The notes under the pieces: generated by a model
Database searches by the model: none
The model's input: the letters and a program-made list of their open reading frames with translations, nothing else
What the model was told of the DNA's origin: nothing
Source of the DNA: Methylobacterium sp. J-078
Lineage (GTDB): Bacteria; Pseudomonadota; Alphaproteobacteria; Rhizobiales; Beijerinckiaceae
Length of the DNA stretch: 64,000 bases
Direction: 5' to 3'
NCBI RefSeq assembly: GCF_022829285.1
Contig: NZ_JAKSYI010000076.1
Span: forward strand, 1 to 64,000
Shown here: positions 7,549-17,497 of the stretch, in pieces
Numbering within the stretch: position 1 is the first letter of the stretch
Layout of the letters: every line of letters starts with the position of its first letter
Made by a program: the position numbers and the translations under genes

Positions 7549-8757
7549 CTACGCGGCACGCAATCCGGCGCAGGCCACGTCGTCGGCCGACACCCGGTCC
7601 ACCGGCGCGGGGGCGCACACCACGCGATCGCGTCCACGGCTCTTGGCGTCGTAGAGCGCCGCATCGGCCCGGTGCAGGGCCTCCTCGAAGCCCGCCTCGC
7701 CCGGGCCCTGGCCGGCGGCACCGATGCTGACGGTCACCCGCAGGGGACCGGAGGGCAGGAGAAACGGCGCCTCGGCGATGGTCGCCCGCAACCGTTCGGC
7801 GACGCTCAGGAGCTCCCGCGCATCGGTGCCGGGCAGCACCACGAGGAATTCCTCGCCGCCCCAGCGGGCGACCATGTCGGTGGCCCGGAGCGCGGCCTTC
7901 ATCCGGGCTCCGAATTCCGACAGGACGCGGTCCCCGCCCTCGTGCCCGTGGCGATCGTTGATGGCCTTGAAGTGGTCGACGTCCAGGATCAGCACCCCCA
8001 TCGCCGGACGCGCGCCCGGGTGCGGAAAGCGGCGGCGCAGCATCGTCTGCAGGCCGCGGCGGTTGGACAGGCCCGTGAGCGGGTCCGTCTCGGCGAGGCG
8101 CAGGAGGGTGCGGTTGGCGCGCTCGGCGGCCATCGCGACGAACCCGAAATAGACGAACACGCCCATGACCTGATCCACGACCATGGAGATGCGCGCGCTC
8201 TCGGCCGAGGCGACGGGCAGGTCGGTTCCGACCAGCATCCCGATGGAGAGCACGAAGACGAGGGCATAGAGCCCGAACGCCACGGTCTCGATGGACTGCG
8301 CCCAGAGCCTCTCCGTCCCGGCCGAGAGGCGCACGGTCTCGGACGCGGCCAGGAGGGTCGGCAGGAGGCAGCAGGCGAAGACCCCCGCGAGGGCCAGCCG
8401 GGTGGAGAGGCCGAGGCCGAGGGCGACCGGATAGAGGACGCCCGGGAGGGCGGCGAGGACGAGGCCGAGCCCGACCTTCGCCGGCCGGCCGAAGAAGCTG
8501 CGCAGCCCGGTCCAGGCGAGCACGAGGCTCGCGCCGTAGAGCCAGTAGACGGCCACCGTGACGGGGATGGGGGGCAGTTCGTCGGTCGGCACGCGCATCA
8601 TGATGAGCGAACCCGCCATCGACGCTCCCATGGCCCCCATCCACTGCCAGAGACAGGCCTGCCGGCGCTGGCTGAGGGCCATGACGAGGAAGACGACGAC
8701 GTAGGCGCACCGGCTGGCCGCGCTGGCGAAGTGAAGCGTGTAGAGATCGAGCGCCAT
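7549..8757 (-). CDS. Membrane diguanylate cyclase (GGDEF)
   Basis: 402 aa from ATG 8757 (MALDLYTLHFASAASR); the longer frame adds an unlikely hydrophilic leader. Six or more membrane segments fill residues ~10-210. A GGDEF domain follows (~230-385) with DHFKAINDRHGH, an active GGEEF site and the product-inhibition I-site RATD exactly five residues before it. It should make c-di-GMP with feedback control. The membrane part is not a named sensor that I recognise. Confidence 0.92.
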   Translation of the reverse strand: MALDLYTLHFASAASRCAYVVVFLVMALSQRRQACLWQWMGAMGASMAGSLIMMRVPTDELPPIPVTVAVYWLYGASLVLAWTGLRSFFGRPAKVGLGLVLAALPGVLYPVALGLGLSTRLALAGVFACCLLPTLLAASETVRLSAGTERLWAQSIETVAFGLYALVFVLSIGMLVGTDLPVASAESARISMVVDQVMGVFVYFGFVAMAAERANRTLLRLAETDPLTGLSNRRGLQTMLRRRFPHPGARPAMGVLILDVDHFKAINDRHGHEGGDRVLSEFGARMKAALRATDMVARWGGEEFLVVLPGTDARELLSVAERLRATIAEAPFLLPSGPLRVTVSIGAAGQGPGEAGFEEALHRADAALYDAKSRGRDRVVCAPAPVDRVSADDVACAGLRAA

Positions 8758-9116
8758 GGATCGATGCTTCTCCAGTCTAGACAGCGATGACCCGTCGAAA
8801 GCGAGGACGCACGGCGCTCTTCTGCATGGCTTGGCTAATTTGAGACACACGAGAGATTCGTATTTCAGACATCGATTGCCTGGTCTTGAATTTTTTCTTT
8901 CGAAGATTCGACCCTGCAGGTTAACGATCTGAATTTCCATGTCTATCGGCGGAATCCATTAAATTCGGTGTAAGATCGTCTCCTAAAACTTCCGTAAGAG
9001 TTTTGCGTCGATAGGGTCTTGATCGGGTCCGCGATCGCGGGAGAGGCGGACCCCGGCACTTCGCCGCTCGGGTGCGTGCCGCGCAACGCCCCGCCCCCGC
9101 CCCGAAAGCAGCCCCC
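8758..9116. other. Divergent intergenic region, 359 bp
   Basis: This lies between the cyclase and the OmpW-like gene. The part 8815-9010 is AT-richer than its surroundings and is the likely place for both promoters. Short frames on both strands lack ribosome sites and coding character. No RNA gene is seen. Confidence 0.5.
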
Positions 9117-9803
9117 ATGTCGGCGTTCGTTCCGCGCCTGATTCCGATCCTGGTCAGCCTCCTCGCCCTCGCGGCGCCGACGGGGGCCGCGCGGGCGGGG
9201 GAGCCGCCTTCGCCGGCCGCCGCCGATCCGGAGCCGGGCGGGGGCCTGCGGGCCGGGGACTGGCTCGTCCGGGGCCGGCTCGCCGGGTCGATCCCCACGG
9301 AGAGCCGCTCGCGCATCGACCTCATCGGCGGGCGCGTCGAGACGCCGGCCGCCGTCCTGCCGGACCTCGACGTGTCGTACTTCCTCACGGACCACGTGGC
9401 CATCGAGGCCCAGGCCGGGGCCGTCCGGACCCGACCGGTCATCCGGGATTCGCTTGTGGGCGACATCGCGATCGGGTCGATCTGGAACGCGGCGGCGATG
9501 GGGCTCGTGCAGCTCCACCTCCTGCCGGGGGCGCGCCTCAATCCCTATCTCGGCATCGGGGTCGCCGCCACGACGCCCATCGCGATCGCGCCGGCCAGGG
9601 GCATCCCGGACTTCACGCTCAAGGCTCAGGTCAGCCCCGTGCTCCAGGCCGGCGCCGACTACCACCTCGGCGGAAACTGGTTCGCGAACGCCATGGTGAA
9701 GTACGTCTTCGTGCCGCGGCAATCCTACGCGATCGGCGGCGTCAAGGTGGAGGCCGACCTCAACATGCTCGTCGTCGGCGCGGGCCTCGGCTACCGGTTC
9801 TGA
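9117..9803 (+). CDS. OmpW-family outer membrane protein
   Basis: 228 aa. The ATG at 9117 gives a signal peptide (MSAFVPRLIPILVSLLALAA, cleavage near ARAGE). The body shows the OmpW pattern: GDWLVRGRLAGSIP near the start, PDLDVSYFLTDHVAIE, LLPGARLNPYLGIG, a late strand LGGNWFANAMVKYVFV and a terminal Phe in GLGYRF, typical of outer-membrane beta-barrels. It is predicted to be an eight-stranded barrel for small hydrophobic compounds. The stop is 9 bp from the convergent YhaN-like gene. Confidence 0.9.
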   Translation: MSAFVPRLIPILVSLLALAAPTGAARAGEPPSPAAADPEPGGGLRAGDWLVRGRLAGSIPTESRSRIDLIGGRVETPAAVLPDLDVSYFLTDHVAIEAQAGAVRTRPVIRDSLVGDIAIGSIWNAAAMGLVQLHLLPGARLNPYLGIGVAATTPIAIAPARGIPDFTLKAQVSPVLQAGADYHLGGNWFANAMVKYVFVPRQSYAIGGVKVEADLNMLVVGAGLGYRF

Positions 9804-9812
9804 GGGCCGCCG

Positions 9813-12800
9813 TCAGAGGTCCAGCACGTCGACCGCATCCCCCAGCCGGGCCCGCGCCAGGTCCGCCACGTGGCGGTGGTGGGTGAACAGGATCGGCTGG
9901 ATGGTGTCGCCCACCGCCGCCAGGGCCTCGAGGCCGTGGGCGGTGCGGGAATCGTCGAAGGTGAGGAAGAGGTCGTCGCCGATGAACGGGGCGGGCTCGG
10001 CCCGGGCGGCGTAATCCTCCAGGTAGGCCAGCCGCAGGGCGAGGTAGAGCTGGTCGCGGGTGCCCTCGCTCAAGCCCTCCACCGGCACGAGTTCGCCCGT
10101 GGCGCGGCGCCCGGCGAGGCGGGGGGTGTCGGCGGCATCGTAATCCTGGGCGAGGCCCGCGAAGGCGCCCCCGGTCAGCGCCCCGAACAGGGCGCCGGAG
10201 CGGGTCAGCAGGGGGTCCTGCTGACCGGCCCGGTGCCGGCCGATGGCGGTGCCGAGCATCAGGCCCGCGAGCTTGAGCACCGCCCAGTGCCGGGCATTGG
10301 CCTGCAGTTCGGCTTCCGCCGCCTTGCGCTGGGCCAGCGCCAGTTCGGCGCCGATGCCGCCCTCCAGCTCGGCCCGGCGGCGCTCGTGCCGGTCGCGGTC
10401 GGCGAAGGCGAGCTTGCCGCGCTGGTCGAGGTCGTCCTCCTCGGCCGCCAGGTTGGCGATCAGCCCCTCGATGTCGTCCCCGGTGAGTGCGGCGCGCTCC
10501 GCCCGCAGGTCGGCCTCGGACTGGCCCTCGGCGGCCCGGGCGAGTTCGGCCCGGCGCTCGGCCAGCTCCGCCTCGCGGGCCCGGCGCGCGGTCAGGCGCG
10601 CGTGCAGCGCCTCCGGGTCGGTGCCGGGGGGCAGGGCCGGCCCCTCCGACAGGAGGGCGGCGAGGTCCGCCCCGGCGCCCTGCGCCGCGCGGGCGGCCTG
10701 GGCGCGGGCCGCCGCCGCCGCGTCGCGCTGGCGCGCCAGCTCCGCCCGGCGGGTCTCGTCCCTGAGGGCGTTCTGCAGGCGGGCGTGCAGGGCCTTCAGG
10801 GCGGCGGTGGGGGGCAGGGGCCCGAGATCGGGCGCCACCGCCTGCGTCAGGCGCGCCACGGCCTCCCGGTAGACCGCGCCATCGCGCAGGATGCCGTTGA
10901 CGCGGCCGAGGCGGTTGTCGCGCTCGGACAGCGCCGCCGGCACCGCCCGCCAGGCGGCGAGCGCCGCCTCGGCCTCGTCCGGATCGGCCCCCTCGGGCAG
11001 GCCAAGGCCTGCCAAAGCCGGCCCCCAGGCCGCGCGCCAGGCGTCCCGGCGGGCCCGCACCTCGGCCAGGGCCGCCTCCGCGCGGGCGATCTGCTCGGCG
11101 GCGGTTTTGGCGCGCGTCCGAGCTTCACCCACCGCCTCCCAGCGCAGGCCGAGTTCGGCGACCCGGTCCTCGACCCGTGCGAGCATCCGGCCGACGTCGA
11201 GGCCGTCGAGGGCGGGCAGCCCCGCCCGGCGGCTGAGGTCGGCGAGCGGGGCCCGGCAGGCCTCCACCCGGGCGGCCATGCGGGCCTGCTCCAGGCGCGT
11301 GGTCTCCAGGCCCTGCGCGGCGTCCTGCAGGGCCTCGACCTCGCCGAGCCAGACGGCCATCTCGGCCGGGGCGGCGGGCTCGATCCCGTAGGGCGCCCAG
11401 GCCGCGCGCCAAGCGGCGGCGCCCTCGGCGAGCCGCGCCTCGCAGGCGGCCAGCGCCTCCCCCGCCGCCGCCGCCTCGGCCGCCTCGGCCTCCAGGCTGG
11501 CCGTGTCGGCGTCCTGCTCGGCGACCCGGGCGGCGTCGGCCACGAGGTCGTCCGCAGTCCGGTCGGCGGCGGCGAGCGCCACGCCGAAGCGGGCGAAATC
11601 GTCCGGCGCGCCGCCGGGCAGGTCCGCCAGCAGGGCGTCGCGGCGGGTGCGCAGGGCCAGGAGGTCGTCGCGGGTCGGAATCGGCCGCCCGGCGGCCCGG
11701 GCGGCGAGGCGCGCGCGGCGCTGGGCCACCGCGCCCCGGGCCGCCTCCAGGCGGTCGGCGGCCCGGTCGCGCGCGCGCAGCACGTCGTCGAGGGTGCGCC
11801 GGAAGCGCGTCACCGCCTCGGCCGAGGGCGGGCGCCCGGCGGTGTAGGCGGCGAGATCCGGAATCGGAGGGCTCAGGCGGCCCGCCTGCATCCGGATCGA
11901 GCCGGCCTCGCGGGTGAGGGCGGCGTCGAGGTCGTCGCGCCGGTCGATGTCGCGCCGCAAGGCCGCGAAGGCCTTGAGGTCGGCCCGCAAGGGGGCCGGG
12001 TCGGAAAGGCCCGCCGCCGCCTCCGTGGCGGCGGCGAGGCGGTCCCGCTCGCCCCGGCGGGCGGCGAGGTCCTGTTCCAGGCGGGTCAGGGCGGCGGAAT
12101 CCTCGCGGCCGGCGCGGATCAGGCCCTCGATGCGGGCGCGGGCGGCGTCGGAGGGCTGGCGCGCGCGCAACGCCTCGGCGTCGGGTAGGCCGATCCGGGC
12201 GGCGAGCTGGGCGAGGTCCCGCGCGAAGGCGTCGGCCTCGCCCTGGATGCGGGGCAGATCGATGCCGCCCTTGTCGAAGCGGTCGGTGCCGCGGAACGCC
12301 TCCAGAATCTCGTCGGCGCGGGCGAGCACGCCCTCGTCCACCGGCACCGCCTCCAGGGCAAGCGACGCCTCCGCGAGGGCCGCCTGCGTGCGGGTCGCGG
12401 CCTCGCCCGTCGCGCGCAGGGCGGCGAGCGCCTGGCCGAGCCGGTCGATCCAGGCCTCCGGCACGGCGACCGGGTCGCCCTCGGTCGCCCCCGGCACGGC
12501 CACGGCGTCGATGGCCTGGAGGAGCGGGCCGACCCGGCGCAGGCGGGTGAGGCGAGCGCGCTCGGCGGCGAGGCGCCCGCGCTCCGCCTTGAGGGCGGCG
12601 AGCGCCGCCCCGGCCGCCTCGATCTCGCCGTTGAGGTCGCGCCAGTCGCCGGCCCGCAGCTCCCCCGTCCGGATCGCCTTGCGGGCCTCGTCGTAGCGGG
12701 CCAGCGCCTGGTAGAAGGTCCGGCTCTGGGCGGCCCGCGGCATGAAGATGCGCTCGGCCTCCCCCTCCAGCTCGGCCTGGAGGCCGCTGTAGCCGCGCAA

Positions 12801-13259
12801 GCCGGAGGCTGCCGCGAACAGGCTGGCGCCGACCTCCCCCTCGGCGTCCATCATCTCGACGGCGCCTGCCCGCAGGGCGCGGGCGTCGAGGCCGAAGGCG
12901 CGGCAGAACACCTCGCGGCCGAGCCCGCCGAGGAAGGGTGCCAGCGCATCCTCCGGCAGGGCCGCGTCGGCGGCGTCCACGAGGGTGTTCTTCGTGCCCT
13001 TGCGGCGGCGAAAGCCGAGGCGGCGCCCGTCGGCGGCGCGGATCTCGGCGCCGATGCGCATCTGCGGCATGTCGTGCAGGAAGTCGTAGCGGGTGCGCGT
13101 CTCGATACCGAACAGGAGGTCGGTGACGGCGCTGAGCGCCGAGCTCTTGCCGGCCTCGTTGGCCCCCAGCACCACGTGCAGGCGCGCATCCGGCCGGAAC
13201 GTGACCGTGCGGCCCGTGAAGGGGCCGTAGCGTTCGAGGTCGAGTCTGAGGAGACGCAT
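9813..13259 (-). CDS. YhaN/SbcC-like AAA ATPase, DNA repair
   Basis: 1148 aa, SMC/Rad50-like. The N-terminal P-loop is GANEAGKS (residues 32-39). A very long Ala/Arg/Glu-rich coiled-coil region covers about residues 180-960. The C-terminal signature EGLSEGTRDQLYLALRLAYL and Walker B PFIGDDLFLTFDD complete the ATPase head. Family members pair with a YhaO/SbcD metallophosphoesterase to process DNA ends. The partner is encoded at 16072-17322, with a membrane protease gene between them, so all three are likely one transcript read from 17322 down. Confidence 0.92.
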   Translation of the reverse strand: MRLLRLDLERYGPFTGRTVTFRPDARLHVVLGANEAGKSSALSAVTDLLFGIETRTRYDFLHDMPQMRIGAEIRAADGRRLGFRRRKGTKNTLVDAADAALPEDALAPFLGGLGREVFCRAFGLDARALRAGAVEMMDAEGEVGASLFAAASGLRGYSGLQAELEGEAERIFMPRAAQSRTFYQALARYDEARKAIRTGELRAGDWRDLNGEIEAAGAALAALKAERGRLAAERARLTRLRRVGPLLQAIDAVAVPGATEGDPVAVPEAWIDRLGQALAALRATGEAATRTQAALAEASLALEAVPVDEGVLARADEILEAFRGTDRFDKGGIDLPRIQGEADAFARDLAQLAARIGLPDAEALRARQPSDAARARIEGLIRAGREDSAALTRLEQDLAARRGERDRLAAATEAAAGLSDPAPLRADLKAFAALRRDIDRRDDLDAALTREAGSIRMQAGRLSPPIPDLAAYTAGRPPSAEAVTRFRRTLDDVLRARDRAADRLEAARGAVAQRRARLAARAAGRPIPTRDDLLALRTRRDALLADLPGGAPDDFARFGVALAAADRTADDLVADAARVAEQDADTASLEAEAAEAAAAGEALAACEARLAEGAAAWRAAWAPYGIEPAAPAEMAVWLGEVEALQDAAQGLETTRLEQARMAARVEACRAPLADLSRRAGLPALDGLDVGRMLARVEDRVAELGLRWEAVGEARTRAKTAAEQIARAEAALAEVRARRDAWRAAWGPALAGLGLPEGADPDEAEAALAAWRAVPAALSERDNRLGRVNGILRDGAVYREAVARLTQAVAPDLGPLPPTAALKALHARLQNALRDETRRAELARQRDAAAAARAQAARAAQGAGADLAALLSEGPALPPGTDPEALHARLTARRAREAELAERRAELARAAEGQSEADLRAERAALTGDDIEGLIANLAAEEDDLDQRGKLAFADRDRHERRRAELEGGIGAELALAQRKAAEAELQANARHWAVLKLAGLMLGTAIGRHRAGQQDPLLTRSGALFGALTGGAFAGLAQDYDAADTPRLAGRRATGELVPVEGLSEGTRDQLYLALRLAYLEDYAARAEPAPFIGDDLFLTFDDSRTAHGLEALAAVGDTIQPILFTHHRHVADLARARLGDAVDVLDL

Positions 13260-13353
13260 CGGGACCTTGCGGAGGTGCGGGTCTGGAATTCGGGGTCCGA
13301 CGTTTGGTCCCGGCCGGGACCGTCCGCAAGCGCCGGGACGGACCGGCGCAGCG

Positions 13354-15948
13354 TCACCCGGCGGCCGGCCGGGACTCGCGCCGGTTGCGGACCAGGGACG
13401 CGATCGCGCCCACGATGCAGGCCACGAGCAGGAGGGCGATGACCAGGAGGGTGACCGTCCGGTTCCAGAGCCGGTCGAGGCCGAGATCGGTGGTGGCGAG
13501 GTCCGGGCGCGCCGGGTCGGCCAGGACCGCGAGGCGGACCTCCCCGGCCTGCAGCCCGGCGAACACGTAGTTCACCCGCCGGGTCACTGCGCCGCCGGGC
13601 GTGGGCAGGCTGAGCGTCGCATCGCAGATGTGGAGGATGAGCTTGGCGCTGCAGGAGCCGTCGCGCACCCTGGCGCCGGGAACGGGCTCTGCGCGCGCGC
13701 GGACCTGCCAGTCGGAGGCCACCACCGGCGCGGTGTAGATCGCGCAGGCCATCAGGACGGCCCCGAGGCAGGCGACGCCGAACAGGACCCAGAACGCGTT
13801 GATCCAACCCAGGGCGGGGGACGGCAGGCGCGGGGGAACGGGGGCGGCCGCGTCGGCCGGGCGCCGGTCGGCGCAGCCGCCGTCGGCCTCGGCCAGGAGC
13901 CGCCGCGCCTCCGCCATGGCCCGGTAGCGGCCGATCGCGTCGGCGAAGTCCTGCGGCGTCATCCGGCGCGGCAGGCCGAGGGCGATCGTGACGATCCGGC
14001 GCTTCGGGTCGAGGGTCAGGCCGCGCCCGCCCGGCACGCGACCGGGGAATGGCGTCTGCGGGGACAACAGCAGGCGGGTGACGAGGCCGGTCCGATTCAC
14101 ACGCATGTCGAGATCGGCGACCTCGCCCCAGGCGATCGTGCGGTCGAGGCCGGGCACGGCGAGCCCCGCGGGACGCAGGATCAGGGTGGTCCGCTCGCCC
14201 CGCCACAGGCGGTAGGCGCCGAACGCGGCCAGGAGGGCGCCGAGGGCGAGCGCCACCCCCGCCACGAGGCCGGCCTGCCCGGTCGCGAGCCCGGGGAGGC
14301 CGAGGCCGACCAGTCCCAGGGCCGCGGCGGCGAACAGGCCGCCGGCCACCAGCAGGACGATGGCGCCAGGACGGCTGTTGTCGCGCAGCACCCAATCCGC
14401 CTCGTCGACGGCTTCCGCCGTCGCTTCCAGATGGGCCCGCACCGCCGCCTCGTGGTCCCGGACCGCGCCGAGGAAATCCGCCGTCGCGTCCCGGCTGAGC
14501 CCAGCGGGGTCGGCGAAGTAGCCGCCGAGCTGCCCGAGGGCGTGCGGCGGCGGCGTGGCGGCGGCCCGCGCCAGGAGGTCCGGGTCGAGGGCGACGCCGA
14601 GGGCGGCCACGCGCTCGCGGGTCGGCGGATGGGTGTCGGTGGGGTGGGCCTGCTCCGCCTCCAGGTGCAGGCCCGGATCGTCGAGGCCTCGGGCGACGGC
14701 GCGGTCGAGGGCGGCGGCCACGAGGTCGGCGGGCGCCCCGCCGGGCGTCTCGGCGGCCGCCTCCAGGGCCTCGGCGATGCGCGGCTGGACGGCCCCGGTG
14801 CGCAGCAGCGCGCGGGCGGCGGCCTCCGGCGTGGTGAGCCCCGCACCGGCCGCGTCGGCCGCGAATTCCCGGGCCCGGCTCCAGTGGCGCACGGCGAGGT
14901 GGAAGCGCTCCATCACGAACAGGCCGAGGCGCAGGGACGGGCCGAGCAGCCCGAGCGAGCCCTGGTGGCCCGCCGCCACGGCGTCGAGGGAGCGCCCGAC
15001 ACCGGCATAGATCGGCAGGAAGCGCTGGCTGTAGGCGGTGTCGCCGCCGGCATAGTGGGCGAGCTCGTGGCCGATGATCGCCGCGACCTCGTCGCCGCGC
15101 ATCAGCGCGAGGTAGGGCAGGGGCAGGTAGAGGATCCGGCCGGTCAGGCGCTCGCCGCCGGGTTCGAGCACGGCCGGGCCGGCGCTGACGAAGAAACCGC
15201 CGGTGAGGCCGACCACGACGGCCTCGGGCTTCAGGGCCCCGAGGCGTTCGGCGAGGCCCTCGGTGAGGCGCCACAGCCCGGGCGCCTCGGCCTGCGAGAC
15301 GCGACGGCCGAAGATCGGCAGCGGGTCGGGCTCGAAGGCGGCCAGCGCCCGGCGCAGGCCCAGGACGGTGCGGCCGGCGGCCCACAGGATCGCCCCCACG
15401 GCGACCGCGGCGATGCCCAGGAGCTTCATCGCGTCGCCGCTGAGGCCGGATTGCGCCAGGAGCCCCGCCTCGACGATCACGGCGGCGACGGTCGCGGTGG
15501 CCGCCGCCAGGATCTGGAGCGCGAGGGTCGCCGGCAGCAGGCGCCGCACCAGGGAGAATCCGCGCACCAGGGCGTCGCGCGAGCTGCGGCCCACCCAGCC
15601 GAGGGCGGCACCGGCCAGCAGCACCAGGACCGAGAGGAGGGCGGCGAGCCCGCCCCCCGCCACGACGACGGGGGGCAGCAGGCGGCGCCAGTCCATCAGC
15701 GTGGTCAGGGTCGCGGCCTGGCCCTCGGCCGCGCGCGCCTTGTCGAGGGCGAGGGGTCCGCCGTAGACTTGGCCGCCGTGGCGGAACTGCAGGCGGAAAT
15801 CGACGCGCCCGTCCCGCGGCGCCCGCGCGGCGAGATCCGCGACGATCGCGGACAGGCGCGCCTGCTCGGCCGCGAAGGCGGCCCGGTCGTCCTCGGCCCG
15901 GCGCCCCTCCCAGAGCCCGAGCAGCACGAAGGCGAGCGGCAGCAGCAC
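13354..15948 (-). CDS. Membrane M48-family metalloprotease
   Basis: 864 aa from the nearest canonical start, a GTG at 15948; the true N-terminus is probably 23 residues further upstream (see the finding on ATT). Membrane segments lie near residues 1-12, 92-118, 138-165 and 172-192, and the M48 zinc site HELAH is at residues 294-298 in IIGHELAHYAGGD. A second membrane pair (~residues 525-570) and a C-terminal one (~840-855) follow. It resembles HtpX/Ste24-type peptidases, enlarged by N- and C-terminal regions. It is placed between the SbcD-like and SbcC-like genes, which is unusual; a role in protein quality control at the membrane is likely, and a link to DNA repair is only suggested by position. 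Confidence 0.88.
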   Translation of the reverse strand: MLLPLAFVLLGLWEGRRAEDDRAAFAAEQARLSAIVADLAARAPRDGRVDFRLQFRHGGQVYGGPLALDKARAAEGQAATLTTLMDWRRLLPPVVVAGGGLAALLSVLVLLAGAALGWVGRSSRDALVRGFSLVRRLLPATLALQILAAATATVAAVIVEAGLLAQSGLSGDAMKLLGIAAVAVGAILWAAGRTVLGLRRALAAFEPDPLPIFGRRVSQAEAPGLWRLTEGLAERLGALKPEAVVVGLTGGFFVSAGPAVLEPGGERLTGRILYLPLPYLALMRGDEVAAIIGHELAHYAGGDTAYSQRFLPIYAGVGRSLDAVAAGHQGSLGLLGPSLRLGLFVMERFHLAVRHWSRAREFAADAAGAGLTTPEAAARALLRTGAVQPRIAEALEAAAETPGGAPADLVAAALDRAVARGLDDPGLHLEAEQAHPTDTHPPTRERVAALGVALDPDLLARAAATPPPHALGQLGGYFADPAGLSRDATADFLGAVRDHEAAVRAHLEATAEAVDEADWVLRDNSRPGAIVLLVAGGLFAAAALGLVGLGLPGLATGQAGLVAGVALALGALLAAFGAYRLWRGERTTLILRPAGLAVPGLDRTIAWGEVADLDMRVNRTGLVTRLLLSPQTPFPGRVPGGRGLTLDPKRRIVTIALGLPRRMTPQDFADAIGRYRAMAEARRLLAEADGGCADRRPADAAAPVPPRLPSPALGWINAFWVLFGVACLGAVLMACAIYTAPVVASDWQVRARAEPVPGARVRDGSCSAKLILHICDATLSLPTPGGAVTRRVNYVFAGLQAGEVRLAVLADPARPDLATTDLGLDRLWNRTVTLLVIALLLVACIVGAIASLVRNRRESRPAAG

Positions 15949-16071
15949 CGTCGCGGCGACGAGGCTCGCGAGGGCGCGCAGGCGCAGGGGCGGGCGCGAG
16001 GGAGTCGAGCTGGAAATCGGACAAACCTCCTCGGTGCGGGATCTCGGGGGCCGGCGGGTTCGGGCCGGGTA

Positions 16072-17322
16072 CTAGCAGGTCCGCCCGGAGAGGCGTCCCA
16101 GGATCACCGCCTCGGCCTCCGCGCAGAGGGCGTCGAGGTCGGCGGCGAGATCGTCCTCGGCGGCCAGCCCCGCCGGCATCTTGGCGGCGATCTCGGCGAG
16201 CGCCGCCCGGGCACGGGCGCGGAACTCCGGCTCGTGGTCGACCGCCGCCAGCAGGGTCGCGGGGTCGATGGCCGCGAAGGCCTCGGGGCGGGCCTCGGTG
16301 TCCGGCCGGCGGGGGCGCTCGGTCTCGATCCGCAGGCGCTCCAGCCAGATGTCCTCGTGGATGCGGTGGGCGGCGGCCTGGATCTCGGCGGTGAGACCCT
16401 CGCGGTCGGCGGCGAGGCGGTCGTGGGCGGGGGTCTGCCCGGACAGGCGCACCCGCACGGCCAGGAGCCGCGCGGCCGCCGCCTCGGCGAGGGGCCGCAG
16501 GGCCGCCTCGATCGCCGCGACCGCCTCGCGCTCGCCGGCGACGCCCGAGAGGTCGACGTCGAGGGCGTGGAAGCGGGCCTGGTCGACGATGAGGCGCTCC
16601 ACGCCGCTCACCCGGCCGTCGGCGACCGAGACCAGGACGGCGCCTTTGGGCCCGCATTCGCGGATGCTGCGCCCCTGGAGGTTGCCCGGGAACACGATCC
16701 AGGGGTCGCGGGAAAGCTCGGCGTAGTCGTGCACGTGGCCGAGGGCCCAGTAGGCGTAGCCCCGTCCCGCTAGGTCCGCCACCGAGCAGGGCGCGTAGGT
16801 GGCGTGGGCCGCGTGGCCGGTGCAGGAGGTGTGCAGGACGCCGATGTTGAACCAGCCCGGGACGGCGGCCGGGTAGGTGAGGGCGTAGTTCTCCTCCACC
16901 GCCCGGTTGGGGAAGCTGCGCCCGTGCAGCGCCACCTTGAGGGGCTCCAGGCGGTGGGTCTCGGCCCGGGTGGCGGAGAAGCCGCGCACGGAGGCCGGCA
17001 GGGTGATCGAGCGGGTGATGACGCTCTCGGCGTCGTGGTTGCCCCGCACCAGGATGACGGGAATGCCGGCCCGGTCGAGGCGGGCGACCTGCCGGGCGAA
17101 GAACAGCCCGATGGTGTTGTCGGACCAGTCGCCGTCATAGACGTCGCCGGCCACGATCAGGAAGGCGACGCCCCGCTCGATGGCTTGTCCGACGAGGTCC
17201 TCGAAGGCCCGGCGCCCGGCCGAGGCGAAGCGCCGGGCGATCTCCGGGTCCTTGAGGGCGAGGCCGGCGAGGGGAGAGCCGAGATGCAGGTCGGCGGCGT
17301 GGATGAAGGTGAACGCGGACAT
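16072..17322 (-). CDS. YhaO/SbcD-like metallophosphoesterase, DNA repair exonuclease
   Basis: 416 aa. The metal-binding motifs are in order: ADLHLGSP (Asp11, His13), AGDVYDG (Asp60), RGNHDAES (Asn95-His96-Asp97), and later VLHTS and LGHVHDY. The C-terminal ~150 residues are helical and charged, as in YhaO proteins that contact the YhaN ATPase. It is the first gene of a three-gene group with the M48 protease and the YhaN-like ATPase, all on the minus strand with gaps under 125 bp. It is predicted to act as an Mn-dependent nuclease subunit. Confidence 0.92.
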   Translation of the reverse strand: MSAFTFIHAADLHLGSPLAGLALKDPEIARRFASAGRRAFEDLVGQAIERGVAFLIVAGDVYDGDWSDNTIGLFFARQVARLDRAGIPVILVRGNHDAESVITRSITLPASVRGFSATRAETHRLEPLKVALHGRSFPNRAVEENYALTYPAAVPGWFNIGVLHTSCTGHAAHATYAPCSVADLAGRGYAYWALGHVHDYAELSRDPWIVFPGNLQGRSIRECGPKGAVLVSVADGRVSGVERLIVDQARFHALDVDLSGVAGEREAVAAIEAALRPLAEAAAARLLAVRVRLSGQTPAHDRLAADREGLTAEIQAAAHRIHEDIWLERLRIETERPRRPDTEARPEAFAAIDPATLLAAVDHEPEFRARARAALAEIAAKMPAGLAAEDDLAADLDALCAEAEAVILGRLSGRTC

Positions 17323-17497
17323 GGAACGCGGACGGGGTCCCTGGGCTCGCGCGCCCCACGCGGTCGGGGTCCGGGGCGGGGCCGCAACCTCGCGGGTTTG
17401 GCGGCCGATTGCAACGCGGAGCCGTCAGGGCTGCGCGGATGCCCGCCGTTGTAGGCCGTGAACGCTTATCGCCGCCCGGCCCGAAGGGCCGTCCCCC

